DNA from: Actinosynnema pretiosum
GTDB taxonomy: Bacteria > Actinomycetota > Actinomycetes > Mycobacteriales > Pseudonocardiaceae
Assembly: GCF_024171695.1 (NCBI RefSeq)
Contig: NZ_JAMTCF010000003.1
Coordinates: 1 to 46,671, forward strand
DNA length: 46,671 nucleotides
Direction of reading: 5' to 3'
Below, in pieces: positions 9,706-17,357 of the stretch (positions are counted from its first letter, which is position 1; each line of letters starts with the position of its first letter). The notes under the pieces are model-generated. The model did not search any database, was not told the origin of the DNA, and saw nothing but the letters and a program-made list of their open reading frames with translations. The position numbers and the translations under genes are program-made.

Positions 9706-10329
9706 TTACCGGACCTCGGCCAGCGCCGGGTCCCAGCCGCGCGCCACCGAGTCCGCGCACCGGTCCGGCTCGTCGCCGGTGCGGGTGAACAGGGCCTCCA
9801 GCAGCACCGGGCAGTGCGCGAGGACCTCGCGGGGCAGCGGGCCGTTCGCCACCAGCGACACCACGCCGTGCCCCACCGCCCAGCTCCGGGTCGCCAGGTC
9901 CAGCGGCGCGGTGTCCGCGTGGAACCTGCCCGCGTCACGACCGCGCAGGGCCGCCTGGACCATGTGCTCCAGGGTCGCGTCGGCGGCGCCCAGGTCCTCC
10001 AGGTCGAAGTTCGCGTCGAACATGACCCGGTACAGGTCGGGGTGCTCCAGCGCGTTGCCGAGGTACGCGACGACGAGCGCGGTCAGGTCGGTGACCGGGT
10101 CGGTGGTCACCGGGACCTCGGCGAACCGGCACGCGAGCCGCGTGAAGCCCTCCTGGCGCAGCGCCATCCACATCCCGTCCATGTTCCCGAAGTGGGTGTA
10201 GACGGCCATCGTAGACACCCCGGTGCCCGCGACGAGCGAGCGGAGCGTGATCGGCTCGCGGACGCGCAGCATGTGCGCGGCGCGCTCCACGAGGAGGGTG
10301 CGGACCGCCGGGTCCTTCTGCCTCGCCAT
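9706..10329 (-). CDS. TetR/AcrR family transcriptional regulator
   Basis: About 207 residues. The N-terminal helix-turn-helix reads ITLRSLVAGTGVSTMAVYTHFGNMDG, the usual TetR DNA-binding region. The rest is an all-helical ligand-binding domain whose ligand cannot be predicted. The ATG at 10329 is chosen because it starts at MARQKDPAVR with normal spacing to the helix-turn-helix; in-frame upstream codons would run through the operator. It is transcribed away from the RidA-like gene, and the palindrome between them suggests it represses itself and perhaps that neighbour. Confidence 0.9.
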   Translation of the reverse strand: MARQKDPAVRTLLVERAAHMLRVREPITLRSLVAGTGVSTMAVYTHFGNMDGMWMALRQEGFTRLACRFAEVPVTTDPVTDLTALVVAYLGNALEHPDLYRVMFDANFDLEDLGAADATLEHMVQAALRGRDAGRFHADTAPLDLATRSWAVGHGVVSLVANGPLPREVLAHCPVLLEALFTRTGDEPDRCADSVARGWDPALAEVR

Positions 10330-10340
10330 GAGCACCAAGA

Positions 10341-10364
10341 TACATAGCATAGCTTTGTTATGTA
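10341..10364. promoter_or_regulatory. palindromic operator between the TetR and RidA genes
   Basis: TACATAGCAT and TTGTTATGTA flank a central AGCT. The outer six bases are perfectly inverted and 8 of 10 arm bases match. Its place just upstream of a TetR gene, in an AT-rich patch, fits a TetR operator. Confidence 0.6.
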
Positions 10365-10422
10365 GTGTGGGGTGCGCCTGCCCCGGACGGGGGCGGACCC
10401 GCACGACGAGGAGTCGAGAAGC

Positions 10423-10830
10423 ATGGCGATCACGCTGGTGAACCCGGACGGGCTGCCGCAGGTCGAGGTCTACCGGCAGGTGTCGATCGGCACGGGGTCG
10501 AAGCTGGTGTTCGTCGCCGGGCAGGTGGCGCGCGACGGCGACGGCAACCGGATCGGCGAGGGCGACCTGGCCGCGCAGGCCGAGCAGGCCTACCTGAACG
10601 TCGGCACGGCGCTCGCCGCCGCCGGGGCGTCGCTGGACGACCTCGCCAAGGTGACGGTCTACGTCGTCGACTGGACCCTGGACAAGATGCCCGTGCTGCT
10701 GGAGGGGATCAACCGGGCGTTCGCGCGGCTGGGCGGCGGCTCGCTCGCGCCCGTGACGCTGATCGGCGTCGCCGCGCTGGCCGAGCCGGACCTGCTGATC
10801 GAGGTCGAGGCCACCGCCGTGGTCGGGTGA
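10423..10830 (+). CDS. RidA/YjgF/UK114 family protein
   Basis: A 135-residue protein of the RidA superfamily, trimeric enzymes or binders that mostly hydrolyse reactive enamine/imine intermediates. Family features include VEVYRQVSIGTGSKLVFVAG near the start, QAEQAYLNVGTALAAAGA in the middle and the PVTLIGVAALAEPDLLIEVE end. The typical catalytic arginine of RidA (as in the R-x-x-V segment near the C-terminus) is not obvious, so it may belong to a non-archetypal RidA subgroup. The ATG at 10423 follows GAGGAG. It is divergent from the TetR regulator and probably controlled by it. Confidence 0.88.
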   Translation: MAITLVNPDGLPQVEVYRQVSIGTGSKLVFVAGQVARDGDGNRIGEGDLAAQAEQAYLNVGTALAAAGASLDDLAKVTVYVVDWTLDKMPVLLEGINRAFARLGGGSLAPVTLIGVAALAEPDLLIEVEATAVVG

Positions 10831-10845
10831 GGACCCCGCGCACGG

Positions 10846-10882
10846 CCGAGGGCCCGGCGGCGACGTGCCACCGGGCCCTCGG
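10846..10882. terminator. bidirectional terminator
   Basis: CCGAGGGCCCGG (10846-10857) pairs with CCGGGCCCTCGG (10871-10882). It lies between the convergent RidA-like and nuclease genes. Confidence 0.8.
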
Positions 10883-10893
10883 TCGTCACCCCG

Positions 10894-13359
10894 TCAGGGG
10901 CGGTGGAACAGGTCCGCGAGGTCTTCCAGCCCGAACACGATGTGGTCGAGCAGCCTGCTGCCGGTGCTCGGCCTGATCTTCACGACCTGCGGGTCGTGGT
11001 CGCTGGCCTGGTCGGCGAACTCGGCGTTGATCCGCACCACGTCGTACCGGTACCGCTTGACGTTGGAGCTGAGCAGGATGTGGTCGAGGGTCTGCGAGTT
11101 GCCCTCGTACACGTAGCTGTACCGCTCGTTCGCGGGCAGCGTCGACATCAGGTCGACCACCTCGCCACCCTCGGTGAGCTTCCTGACCACCGGCGAGAAC
11201 TGGTAGTCGTTCAGGTCGCCCGCGAGCACCACGTTCGCGCCCGCGTCGACCGCCTTCACCCGGTCCACGAAGCCCTTGAGCAGGGTCGCCTGCTTGAGGC
11301 GCTGCTCCTCGGACGAGCGGACCGGCTCCTGGTAGCGGCCGTGCATGGCCTGGTCGCCGCCCTTGGAGTTGAAGTGGTTGGCGACCACGAACACCGTGCG
11401 GCCCAGGAAGGAGAACTCGCCGACCAGCGGCTTGCGGCTGGCGTCCCACGCCTCGTTCGCGGGTTCGATCCGGCCGGGCGACACCGACAGCGCGGCACGG
11501 CCCCGGCTCCTCACGACCGAGACCGCCGTGGTGGCGTCGCCGCCCGCGCGGTCCACGAAGGACACCCGGCCGGGGTTGAACAGGAACCCGACGCGGATGT
11601 TGCCGCCGGGGGCGCCGCCGTCGGCGTTGTCCACCGGGTCGATCTGCCGCCACTGGTAGCGCGGGCCGCCCTTGGCGACGATCGCGTCGGTGAACCGCTG
11701 GTAGGTCGCGCCCGCGGTGACCGTGCCGTCGTTGGTCGTGCCGTTGTCGTCCTGGATCTCCTCCAGCACGACCACGTCCGGGCTGCGCAGGTTCGCCACG
11801 ACCGCGGCGGCGAGCCGGTCGAACTTGGCCTGGTCGTTGGTGGCGGCCAGGTTCTCCACGTTGTACGTCGCCACCGACAGCTCGTGCCTGCCGGTCGCGT
11901 CGGACACCTCGGGCTGGACGCCGCCCGGCGCGTGCTCGCCCACCGACTTGGTCGCCAGGGTGTAGCCGCCGAAGTTGGTGTACTCCAGGTTGCCGACGGT
12001 GGAGCCGCGCCAGACGTCGCCGACGTTGCTCACCGGCGGGGTCGCGCTGCCCGCCTTGACCTTGAGGCGGCCGGGGTTGGGCTGGTCGTAGCCGAGGTAG
12101 ATGGTGCCGCCGCGCGCGGTCGGGTTGTCCTGGGGCCGGGTGGTGATCCAGGACTCGCCGAAGTTGTTGGTGGGGCCGGTGACGCGGGCGTCGACGACCT
12201 CGACCAGCATCCCCTCGCGGGACTCGAAGTAGTCCAGGGCGTGCTTGTCCGGCTCCAGCGGGAGCTGCTCGATGCTGCCGCCCGAGGCGGTCGGCAGGTA
12301 GCCGGCCGGGGGCGCGAGCTTCTCCGGCGCGGGCAGCGGGTTGCCGCTGGAGAGCACCGACGTGGTCGGCGCGGTGATCTCGGTGAGCGTCTGGTTGGAG
12401 TTGCTCGCCTCGGTCCCGCCGGGGCGGTACTCGGCGATGGTGCCGCTGACCAGGACGGAGTCGCCGGGCTTGACGGTCGGGGCCGCGTCGCCGGTGTAGA
12501 CGAAGACGCCCTCGCTGGTGCGGGGGTCGCCGTCGGGCTGGGTGTCCTGGATCCAGTAGCCCCGGTCGCCGGTGGCGCGGGTCGCGGTGACCAGGCCGGG
12601 GACGCCGGTGACCTTCTGGCCCAGCAGCGGCGAGATCCGGGTCGTGCCCTGGATGTCGCGGATGCGCTTGTCACCGGGCTGCGGGTCCGGGTCCGGATCG
12701 GGGTCCGGGTCCGGGTTCTGGCCCGCGCCCTCGCCCTTGGAGTTGACCGGGGTGGGCGCGCCGGTGGTGAAGTCCGCCGCGTTGTCGTCGCTGTCGACCA
12801 GCTGCGGGCGGGCGGCGGAGGTGGTGCTGGCGAGGGTGGCCGTGGGGGCGCCCTCGCGGACGACCGCGGTCGTGCCGTAGCCGACGAGGTCCTTGACCCT
12901 GGCGTCGGCGGCGCAGTCGGCGGCGGTCTTGCAGGTGAGCGCCTGGGCGCCGGAGACCAGCGCGACCGTGCCCGTGCCCGCCGCCATCGCGATCGTGCCG
13001 GTGGCGTCGGGGGTGGGCAGCGCCGTGGTGCCGCCGGTGCCCTTGGCCTGGGCGACGAGGTAGCGGGCGTTCGGCGCGATCGAGCCGGTGAGCGGGGTGA
13101 CCTGCCACTGGCTGGCGGCGCTGGCGGAGGCCGGGAGGTACTGCACGCTCCAGCCGTCGACGGCGACCGGCGCGGAGGCGCGGTTGGCCAGCTCGACGAA
13201 GTCCTGGGTCAGCACCGCGCCGGAGTTCCCGCCGCCGCCGTAGACCTCGGCGATGAGCGCGTCCTGGCTGGGAGCCGCGGTGGCGGGTGTCGCGGACGCG
13301 ATCGACACGACCGTGGCGGCTGCGGCGGCTAAACCGGCGCGGAGCGGGGTTGATCTCAA
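10894..13359 (-). CDS. secreted ExeM/NucH-type endonuclease with lamin-tail domain
   Basis: About 821 residues. A signal peptide (LRAGLAAAAATVVSIASATPATAA) is followed by a lamin-tail domain (LIAEVYGGGGNSGAV, DFVELANRA). A spacer with a Pro-Asp repeat comes next, then an OB-like region, then a C-terminal endonuclease/exonuclease/phosphatase domain with VATYNVENL, DVVVLEEIQDDNG, VVANHFNSKGGD, VLAGDLNDYQ and SDHDPQVVKI. These are the metal and catalytic motifs of the DNase I-like fold, so extracellular DNA degradation is the likely role. The TTG at 13359 is chosen because GGAGG lies 5 nt before it and the signal peptide follows directly. Confidence 0.93.
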   Translation of the reverse strand: MRSTPLRAGLAAAAATVVSIASATPATAAPSQDALIAEVYGGGGNSGAVLTQDFVELANRASAPVAVDGWSVQYLPASASAASQWQVTPLTGSIAPNARYLVAQAKGTGGTTALPTPDATGTIAMAAGTGTVALVSGAQALTCKTAADCAADARVKDLVGYGTTAVVREGAPTATLASTTSAARPQLVDSDDNAADFTTGAPTPVNSKGEGAGQNPDPDPDPDPDPQPGDKRIRDIQGTTRISPLLGQKVTGVPGLVTATRATGDRGYWIQDTQPDGDPRTSEGVFVYTGDAAPTVKPGDSVLVSGTIAEYRPGGTEASNSNQTLTEITAPTTSVLSSGNPLPAPEKLAPPAGYLPTASGGSIEQLPLEPDKHALDYFESREGMLVEVVDARVTGPTNNFGESWITTRPQDNPTARGGTIYLGYDQPNPGRLKVKAGSATPPVSNVGDVWRGSTVGNLEYTNFGGYTLATKSVGEHAPGGVQPEVSDATGRHELSVATYNVENLAATNDQAKFDRLAAAVVANLRSPDVVVLEEIQDDNGTTNDGTVTAGATYQRFTDAIVAKGGPRYQWRQIDPVDNADGGAPGGNIRVGFLFNPGRVSFVDRAGGDATTAVSVVRSRGRAALSVSPGRIEPANEAWDASRKPLVGEFSFLGRTVFVVANHFNSKGGDQAMHGRYQEPVRSSEEQRLKQATLLKGFVDRVKAVDAGANVVLAGDLNDYQFSPVVRKLTEGGEVVDLMSTLPANERYSYVYEGNSQTLDHILLSSNVKRYRYDVVRINAEFADQASDHDPQVVKIRPSTGSRLLDHIVFGLEDLADLFHRP

Positions 13360-13453
13360 CGGGTCCTCCGTATTTGGCGGGTCCGCAGATCCTCCCCGCA
13401 ACGGGTGAACGTGGGAAGACACCGTGACTAACGGTTGACGGCGAGGGAATCAC

Positions 13454-13469
13454 TCGAACGTGTGTTCGA
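13454..13469. promoter_or_regulatory. lexA box: LexA (SOS) box
   Basis: TCGAACGTGTGTTCGA fits the actinobacterial LexA operator TCGAAC-N4-GTTCGA at every specified base. On the plus strand a -10-like TAGGAT follows 8 nt later (13478-13483), the layout of LexA-controlled recA promoters in mycobacteria. The nearest gene on the minus strand is the secreted nuclease, about 95 nt away. Confidence 0.75.
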
Positions 13470-13483
13470 TGGCGTGCTAGGAT

Positions 13484-13878
13484 CTGCCTCGGGCGCTAGC
13501 CGGTGGTCCCCTCCCAGGCACCGGCTGGCGCGCCAGTGCGGGGCGGTGGTCGAACCGCAGGGCCGCGCCCGATCTCCCGTGACGCCGCCGGGATCATCCG
13601 CGACGTCCACACCCACATCCCACGTTCGGGCTCCCCGCTCCGGGTGAGCCGATGCCGGTGCGCGACCGGCGGGTGGAGCGGGGACAGCTTTCCACCTCGG
13701 GGCGGGCGGGGCGGGTGACCGTTGATGGCGGCTCGGGCGGGGAAGTCGCGGTGAGCAGGGGTTCCCGATTCTCGGGTGAAGCGGAATTGCTGCGCGCGGA
13801 GCTGGCGACTAGTCCTTGCGCCGAGATCCCACTGGTCCCTTCGGCGCGCGGAGCGGGCGCGGGAACCCCCGGAAACGC
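13484..13878 (+). other. intergenic stretch downstream of the LexA box, no convincing gene
   Basis: About 400 nt lie between the LexA-box promoter and the tRNA-Ser terminator. Short open frames exist in both directions, but none shows a ribosome site, a recognisable domain or a codon pattern that separates it from chance at this GC content. It may hold a small SOS-controlled gene, an untranslated RNA, or only a degraded gene. Confidence 0.4.
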
Positions 13879-13911
13879 AGAGCGCCGGTCCCGTTTCGGG
13901 ACCGGCGCTCT
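13879..13911 (-). terminator. terminator of tRNA-Ser(CGA)
   Basis: AGAGCGCCGGTCCCG pairs with CGGGACCGGCGCTCT around a 3-nt loop, just after the tRNA 3' end on the minus strand. Confidence 0.88.
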
Positions 13912-13914
13912 GAC

Positions 13915-14002
13915 TGGCGGTGGCGGTGGGATTTGAACCCACGGAGGCTTTCACCTCACACGCTTTCGAGGCGTGCTCCTTCGGCCGCTCGGACACGCCA
14001 CC
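13915..14002 (-). tRNA. tRNA-Ser (anticodon CGA)
   Basis: On the minus strand the acceptor GGTGGCG pairs with CGCCACC, discriminator G, with CCA encoded. The anticodon arm CACGC-CTCGAAA-GCGTG gives CGA, reading UCG. A long variable arm and the GGGTTCAAATCCC T-loop are present. Apparent reading frames across this gene are artefacts. Confidence 0.96.
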
Positions 14003-14059
14003 GCTAAGAACAATACAAGACCGCCGAACCACCCCGCGAGGGGGGTGCCCCCAACGTGA

Positions 14060-14542
14060 TCAGCCGCTCTCCGGCCACCGCTCGGACGCGCCCCGACCTG
14101 CGAAGAAGTCCCGCATCAGCGCCGCGCACTCGGCCTCGCGCACCCCGCCCACCACCTCGGCCCGGTGGTTGAGCCTGCGGTCGCGGACCACGTCCCACAG
14201 GGAGCCCACGGCGCCCGTCTTCGGCTCCCACGCGCCGAACACCACGCGGTCCACCCGCGCCAGCACCAGGGCGCCCGCGCACATCGCGCACGGCTCGACC
14301 GTCACCGCCAGGGTGCAGCCGCCCAGGCGCCAGCCGTCGCCGAACACCGCCGCCGCCGCGCGCAGGGCCAGGACCTCCGCGTGCGCGGTCGGGTCGCCCA
14401 GGCGCTCCCGCGCGTTGCAGGCGCGCGCCAGCTCGACGCCGTCCGGGCCGAAGACCGCCGCGCCGATCGGGATGTCCTCGCCCGCGCCCGCCGCCGCCTC
14501 AAGGGCCGCGCCGACCATCGCGTCGTACCGCGCGGTGATCAC
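14060..14542 (-). CDS. tadA: tRNA-specific adenosine deaminase
   Basis: About 160 residues. It converts A34 to inosine in tRNA-Arg(ACG), a tRNA present in this window at 34889. The zinc and catalytic motifs are visible: HAEVLAL (HxE) and EPCAMCAGAL (PCxxC), with N-terminal DIPIGAAVF. The GTG at 14542 is chosen because it overlaps the stop of the preceding gene (GTGA) and gives the normal family length. The long upstream extension of the frame lies antisense within that neighbour's coding region and is not real. Confidence 0.95.
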   Translation of the reverse strand: MITARYDAMVGAALEAAAGAGEDIPIGAAVFGPDGVELARACNARERLGDPTAHAEVLALRAAAAVFGDGWRLGGCTLAVTVEPCAMCAGALVLARVDRVVFGAWEPKTGAVGSLWDVVRDRRLNHRAEVVGGVREAECAALMRDFFAGRGASERWPESG

Positions 14543-15030
14543 GCCTGCAGGGTGTCCAGCAGCCGGGTGAACTCGTCGCCGAAGCCGATCCGCTGGGCGA
14601 TCATCTGCAGCTGCTCGTCCGGGTACAGGTCGACCTCGTCGACGATCACCTGCAGCTCGTGCTCCGGCATCCCCAGGTCCGCCAGGATCGCGAGGTCGCC
14701 CTCGGGCCACAGCTCGTCGTCCTCCTCGTCGGGAGGGTCGACGCGCAGCAGGTCCAGCACGTCGGCGGCGATGTCGTAGTCCAGGGCCGCCGCCGCGTCG
14801 GACAGCAGCAGCGACACGCCTCCCGGCACCGGGCGCAGCACGATGAAGAACTCGTCGTCCACCGCCAGCAGCCCGAACGCCGCGCCCGTGGAGCGCAACC
14901 CCCGCAGCTGGGTGATCGCCGCGTCCAACTCCGACAGCGCGTCGCCGTCCAGGGTGCTGCACCGCCAGCGGTTGTCCTCCCGGACGACCGCGACCGCGAA
15001 GCCGTGCACCGGCGGCTCCTGCTCAGGCAT
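14539..15030 (-). CDS. tRNA adenosine deaminase-associated protein
   Basis: About 163 residues, strongly acidic, with no transmembrane segment. It resembles the actinobacterial protein family named for its constant place just upstream of tadA; the biochemical role is not known. Visible features are VHGFAVAVVRED at the start, a central FGLLAVDDEFFIVLRPVPGG strand pair and an Asp/Glu-rich loop (DPPDEEDDELWPEGD). The ATG at 15030 (MPEQEPPVHG) is preferred to an upstream TTG-like start. The 4-nt overlap with tadA suggests coupled translation. Confidence 0.8.
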   Translation of the reverse strand: MPEQEPPVHGFAVAVVREDNRWRCSTLDGDALSELDAAITQLRGLRSTGAAFGLLAVDDEFFIVLRPVPGGVSLLLSDAAAALDYDIAADVLDLLRVDPPDEEDDELWPEGDLAILADLGMPEHELQVIVDEVDLYPDEQLQMIAQRIGFGDEFTRLLDTLQA

Positions 15031-15109
15031 GTGCACACCGTAGGGCCACCGGCCCCCACCCGGTAGCACAGCCCCCGCGCGGAACGCCCCGGACTGCCAC
15101 TATCGGGGG

Positions 15110-16345
15110 ATGAGCACAACCGCGCCCAGCCCGTCCACGCCCGCCGAGGACCCGCGCTTCACCGGCCTGTCCGAGGAGGCCCGCGCGCTCCAGCCCAGGA
15201 CCGTGGCGCTGCGCAGGCAGGTGCACCGGCACCCCGAGCAGGGGCTCGACCTGCCGAAGACGCAGGCCGCGGTGCTGCACGCGCTGGAGGGCCTGCCGCT
15301 GGAGGTCACCACCGGCACGTCCTCGTCCTCGGTGGTGGCGGTGCTGCGCGGTGAGCGGCCCGGTCCCACGGTGCTGCTGCGCGGGGACATGGACGCGCTG
15401 CCCGTGCGGGAGGAGACCGGGCTGGAGTACGCGTCGGAGGTGCCCGGCGCCATGCACGCGTGCGGGCACGACGCGCACGTGGCGATGCTCGCCTCCGCCG
15501 CCCGGCTGCTGTCGGGCAGGCGGGGCGCGCTGGTCGGCCAGGTCGTGTTCATGTTCCAGCCCGGCGAGGAGGGCCACCACGGGGCCCGGTTCATGCTGGA
15601 GGAGGGCCTGCTCGACGCGGCGGGGGCGCGGCCGGTGAAGGCGCTGGCGCTGCACGTGTCCGCGACGGTCACCTCCGGCGTGGTGCTGACCCGGCCGGGG
15701 CCGATGATGGCCTCGGCGGACACCTTCCGGGTGCTCGTGCGCGGGCGCGGCGGGCACGGCGGGATGCCGCACGACGCGCTCGACCCGGTGCCCGCGGCGG
15801 CGGCGATGGTCGGGGCGCTCCAGACGATGGTGGCCAGGCGGGTCAGCGTGCACCGGCCCGCCGTCGTCACGGTGGGCCGGATCGAGGCGGGCACCACGAA
15901 CAACGTCATCCCGGAGACCGCCCTGCTGGAGGGCACGATCCGCACCCTCTCCGAGGAGACCCGCTCCTGGGTGGGGAAGGAGCTGGTGACGGTGTGCGAG
16001 CACGTGGCCGCCGCGCACGGCTGCACCGCCGAGGTCGAGGTGGTCCCCGGCTACCCGGTGACGGTCAACGACGCGGACGTCGCGCCGCACGTGCTGGAGC
16101 TGGCGTCGACCGTGCTGGGCCCGCGCTGGGTCGCCGAGGCCGAGGACCCGCTGATGGGCGCCGAGGACTTCTCCTACGTCCTGCAGGAGGTGCCGGGCGC
16201 CATGGTGTTCCTCGGGGCCTGCCCGCGCGGGGTCGACCTGGCGCGCGCCGAGCCGAACCACTCGGGCCGTGCCCTGTTCGACGAGGCAGCGCTGGAGCAC
16301 GGGGTGGTGCTCTACAGCGCCTTCGCGCTGGACGCCCTGCGGTGA
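15110..16345 (+). CDS. M20 family amidohydrolase (hippurate hydrolase-like)
   Basis: A 411-residue metallopeptidase of the M20D group, which hydrolyse N-acyl amino acids or related amides. Metal-site motifs are visible: RGDMDALPVREETG, MHACGHDAH with the bridging Cys and His ligands, and FQPGEEGHHGA with the catalytic glutamate. RGRGGHGGMPHDALDP marks the dimerisation lid and MGAEDFSYVL the C-terminal ligand segment. No signal peptide, so it is cytoplasmic. It diverges from the tadA pair and lies 45 nt before tyrA. The exact substrate cannot be read from sequence. Confidence 0.9.
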   Translation: MSTTAPSPSTPAEDPRFTGLSEEARALQPRTVALRRQVHRHPEQGLDLPKTQAAVLHALEGLPLEVTTGTSSSSVVAVLRGERPGPTVLLRGDMDALPVREETGLEYASEVPGAMHACGHDAHVAMLASAARLLSGRRGALVGQVVFMFQPGEEGHHGARFMLEEGLLDAAGARPVKALALHVSATVTSGVVLTRPGPMMASADTFRVLVRGRGGHGGMPHDALDPVPAAAAMVGALQTMVARRVSVHRPAVVTVGRIEAGTTNNVIPETALLEGTIRTLSEETRSWVGKELVTVCEHVAAAHGCTAEVEVVPGYPVTVNDADVAPHVLELASTVLGPRWVAEAEDPLMGAEDFSYVLQEVPGAMVFLGACPRGVDLARAEPNHSGRALFDEAALEHGVVLYSAFALDALR

Positions 16346-16390
16346 CGCCCGCGCACCGCCACTCGCCGTCACCGACCGTGTGCGGGCAGG

Positions 16391-17356
16391 ATGTCCCGCG
16401 TGCGTGAGCTGTGCGTGGTCGGGTTGGGGTTGATCGGCGGTTCGGTGCTGCGCGCGGCGGTGGCCGCGGGGTGGACCGCGTGGGGTGCGACGGCGTCCGA
16501 GGAGGACGCCGGGACGGCGCGCGCGGACGGGTTCGACGTGGTCGACCTGGTCGAGGCGCTGGCCCGCGCGCAGCGCTCGGACGCCCTGGTGGTGGTGGCG
16601 GTGCCGCTGCCCGCCGTGGAGCGGGTGCTGCGGATGCTGCCCGCCGGGGTGCGGTTGACCGACGTGGTGAGCGTGAAGGGCCCGGTGGCCGACCTGGTGC
16701 GCCGCTGCGCGCCGTCCGCCCGCTACGTGGGCGGGCACCCGATGGCGGGCACGTCCGCGTCCGGCTGGGCGGCGGGCGACGTGGCGCTGTTCCGGGGCGC
16801 GGCGTGGGTGGTGGCCGCCGAGGACGGGTGCGACCTGGACGTGCTGGGCGACGTGGTGCGGCTGGCGCTGGCGGTGGGCGCGCACGTGGTGCCGACCGAC
16901 TCGGACGAGCACGACGTGGCGGTGGCGCGGGTGTCGCACCTGCCGCACGTGCTGGCGGCGGTGCTGGCCAGCACGGGCGCGGACGGCGGGCCGCTGGCGC
17001 TGGCGCTGGCCGCCGGGTCGTTCGGCGACGCGACGCGGGTGGCGGGCAGCGACCCGGACCTGGTGCGCGCGATGTGCGAGGGCAACCGGAACGCGCTGCT
17101 GGGCGCGGTGGACGACGCGCTGGGCCGGTTGGGCGCGGCGCGCGGGTCGCTGGCGTCCACGGGCGGGCTGGCGAAGACGATCGACGCCGGGCACGCGGCG
17201 CGCGGGCGGTTGGACGCGCTGCGCGCGGACGAGGGCGCCGAGGTGACCGTGGACCTGGCCGCGCCGGACGCCCGCGAGGCGCTGCGCGCGGTGGGCGCGC
17301 GCGGTGGCCGCGTGGTGGCGCTGGACGGGACGACCGCGCTGGCCAGGACCTTCTGA
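16391..17356 (+). CDS. tyrA: prephenate dehydrogenase
   Basis: A 321-residue NAD(P)-dependent enzyme of tyrosine biosynthesis, which decarboxylates prephenate to 4-hydroxyphenylpyruvate. The Rossmann motif is VVGLGLIGGSVLRAA near residue 9. The active-site region has DVVSVKGPVADLVRR and YVGGHPMAGTSASGW, followed by VARVSHLPHVLA and the all-helical dimer domain. There is no chorismate mutase or ACT domain. The next gene starts one base after its stop. Confidence 0.93.
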   Translation: MSRVRELCVVGLGLIGGSVLRAAVAAGWTAWGATASEEDAGTARADGFDVVDLVEALARAQRSDALVVVAVPLPAVERVLRMLPAGVRLTDVVSVKGPVADLVRRCAPSARYVGGHPMAGTSASGWAAGDVALFRGAAWVVAAEDGCDLDVLGDVVRLALAVGAHVVPTDSDEHDVAVARVSHLPHVLAAVLASTGADGGPLALALAAGSFGDATRVAGSDPDLVRAMCEGNRNALLGAVDDALGRLGAARGSLASTGGLAKTIDAGHAARGRLDALRADEGAEVTVDLAAPDAREALRAVGARGGRVVALDGTTALARTF

Positions 17357-17357
17357 C

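Noticed and set aside
12665..12720. Pro-Asp dipeptide repeat in the secreted nuclease as a functional DNA repeat
   Set aside because: It is a short simple-sequence linker coding for alternating Asp and Pro, common between secreted domains.
13496..14032. Minus-strand frame of 178 codons across tRNA-Ser(CGA)
   Set aside because: Its start lies upstream of the tRNA and its early codons are the tRNA itself, a known false-gene pattern.
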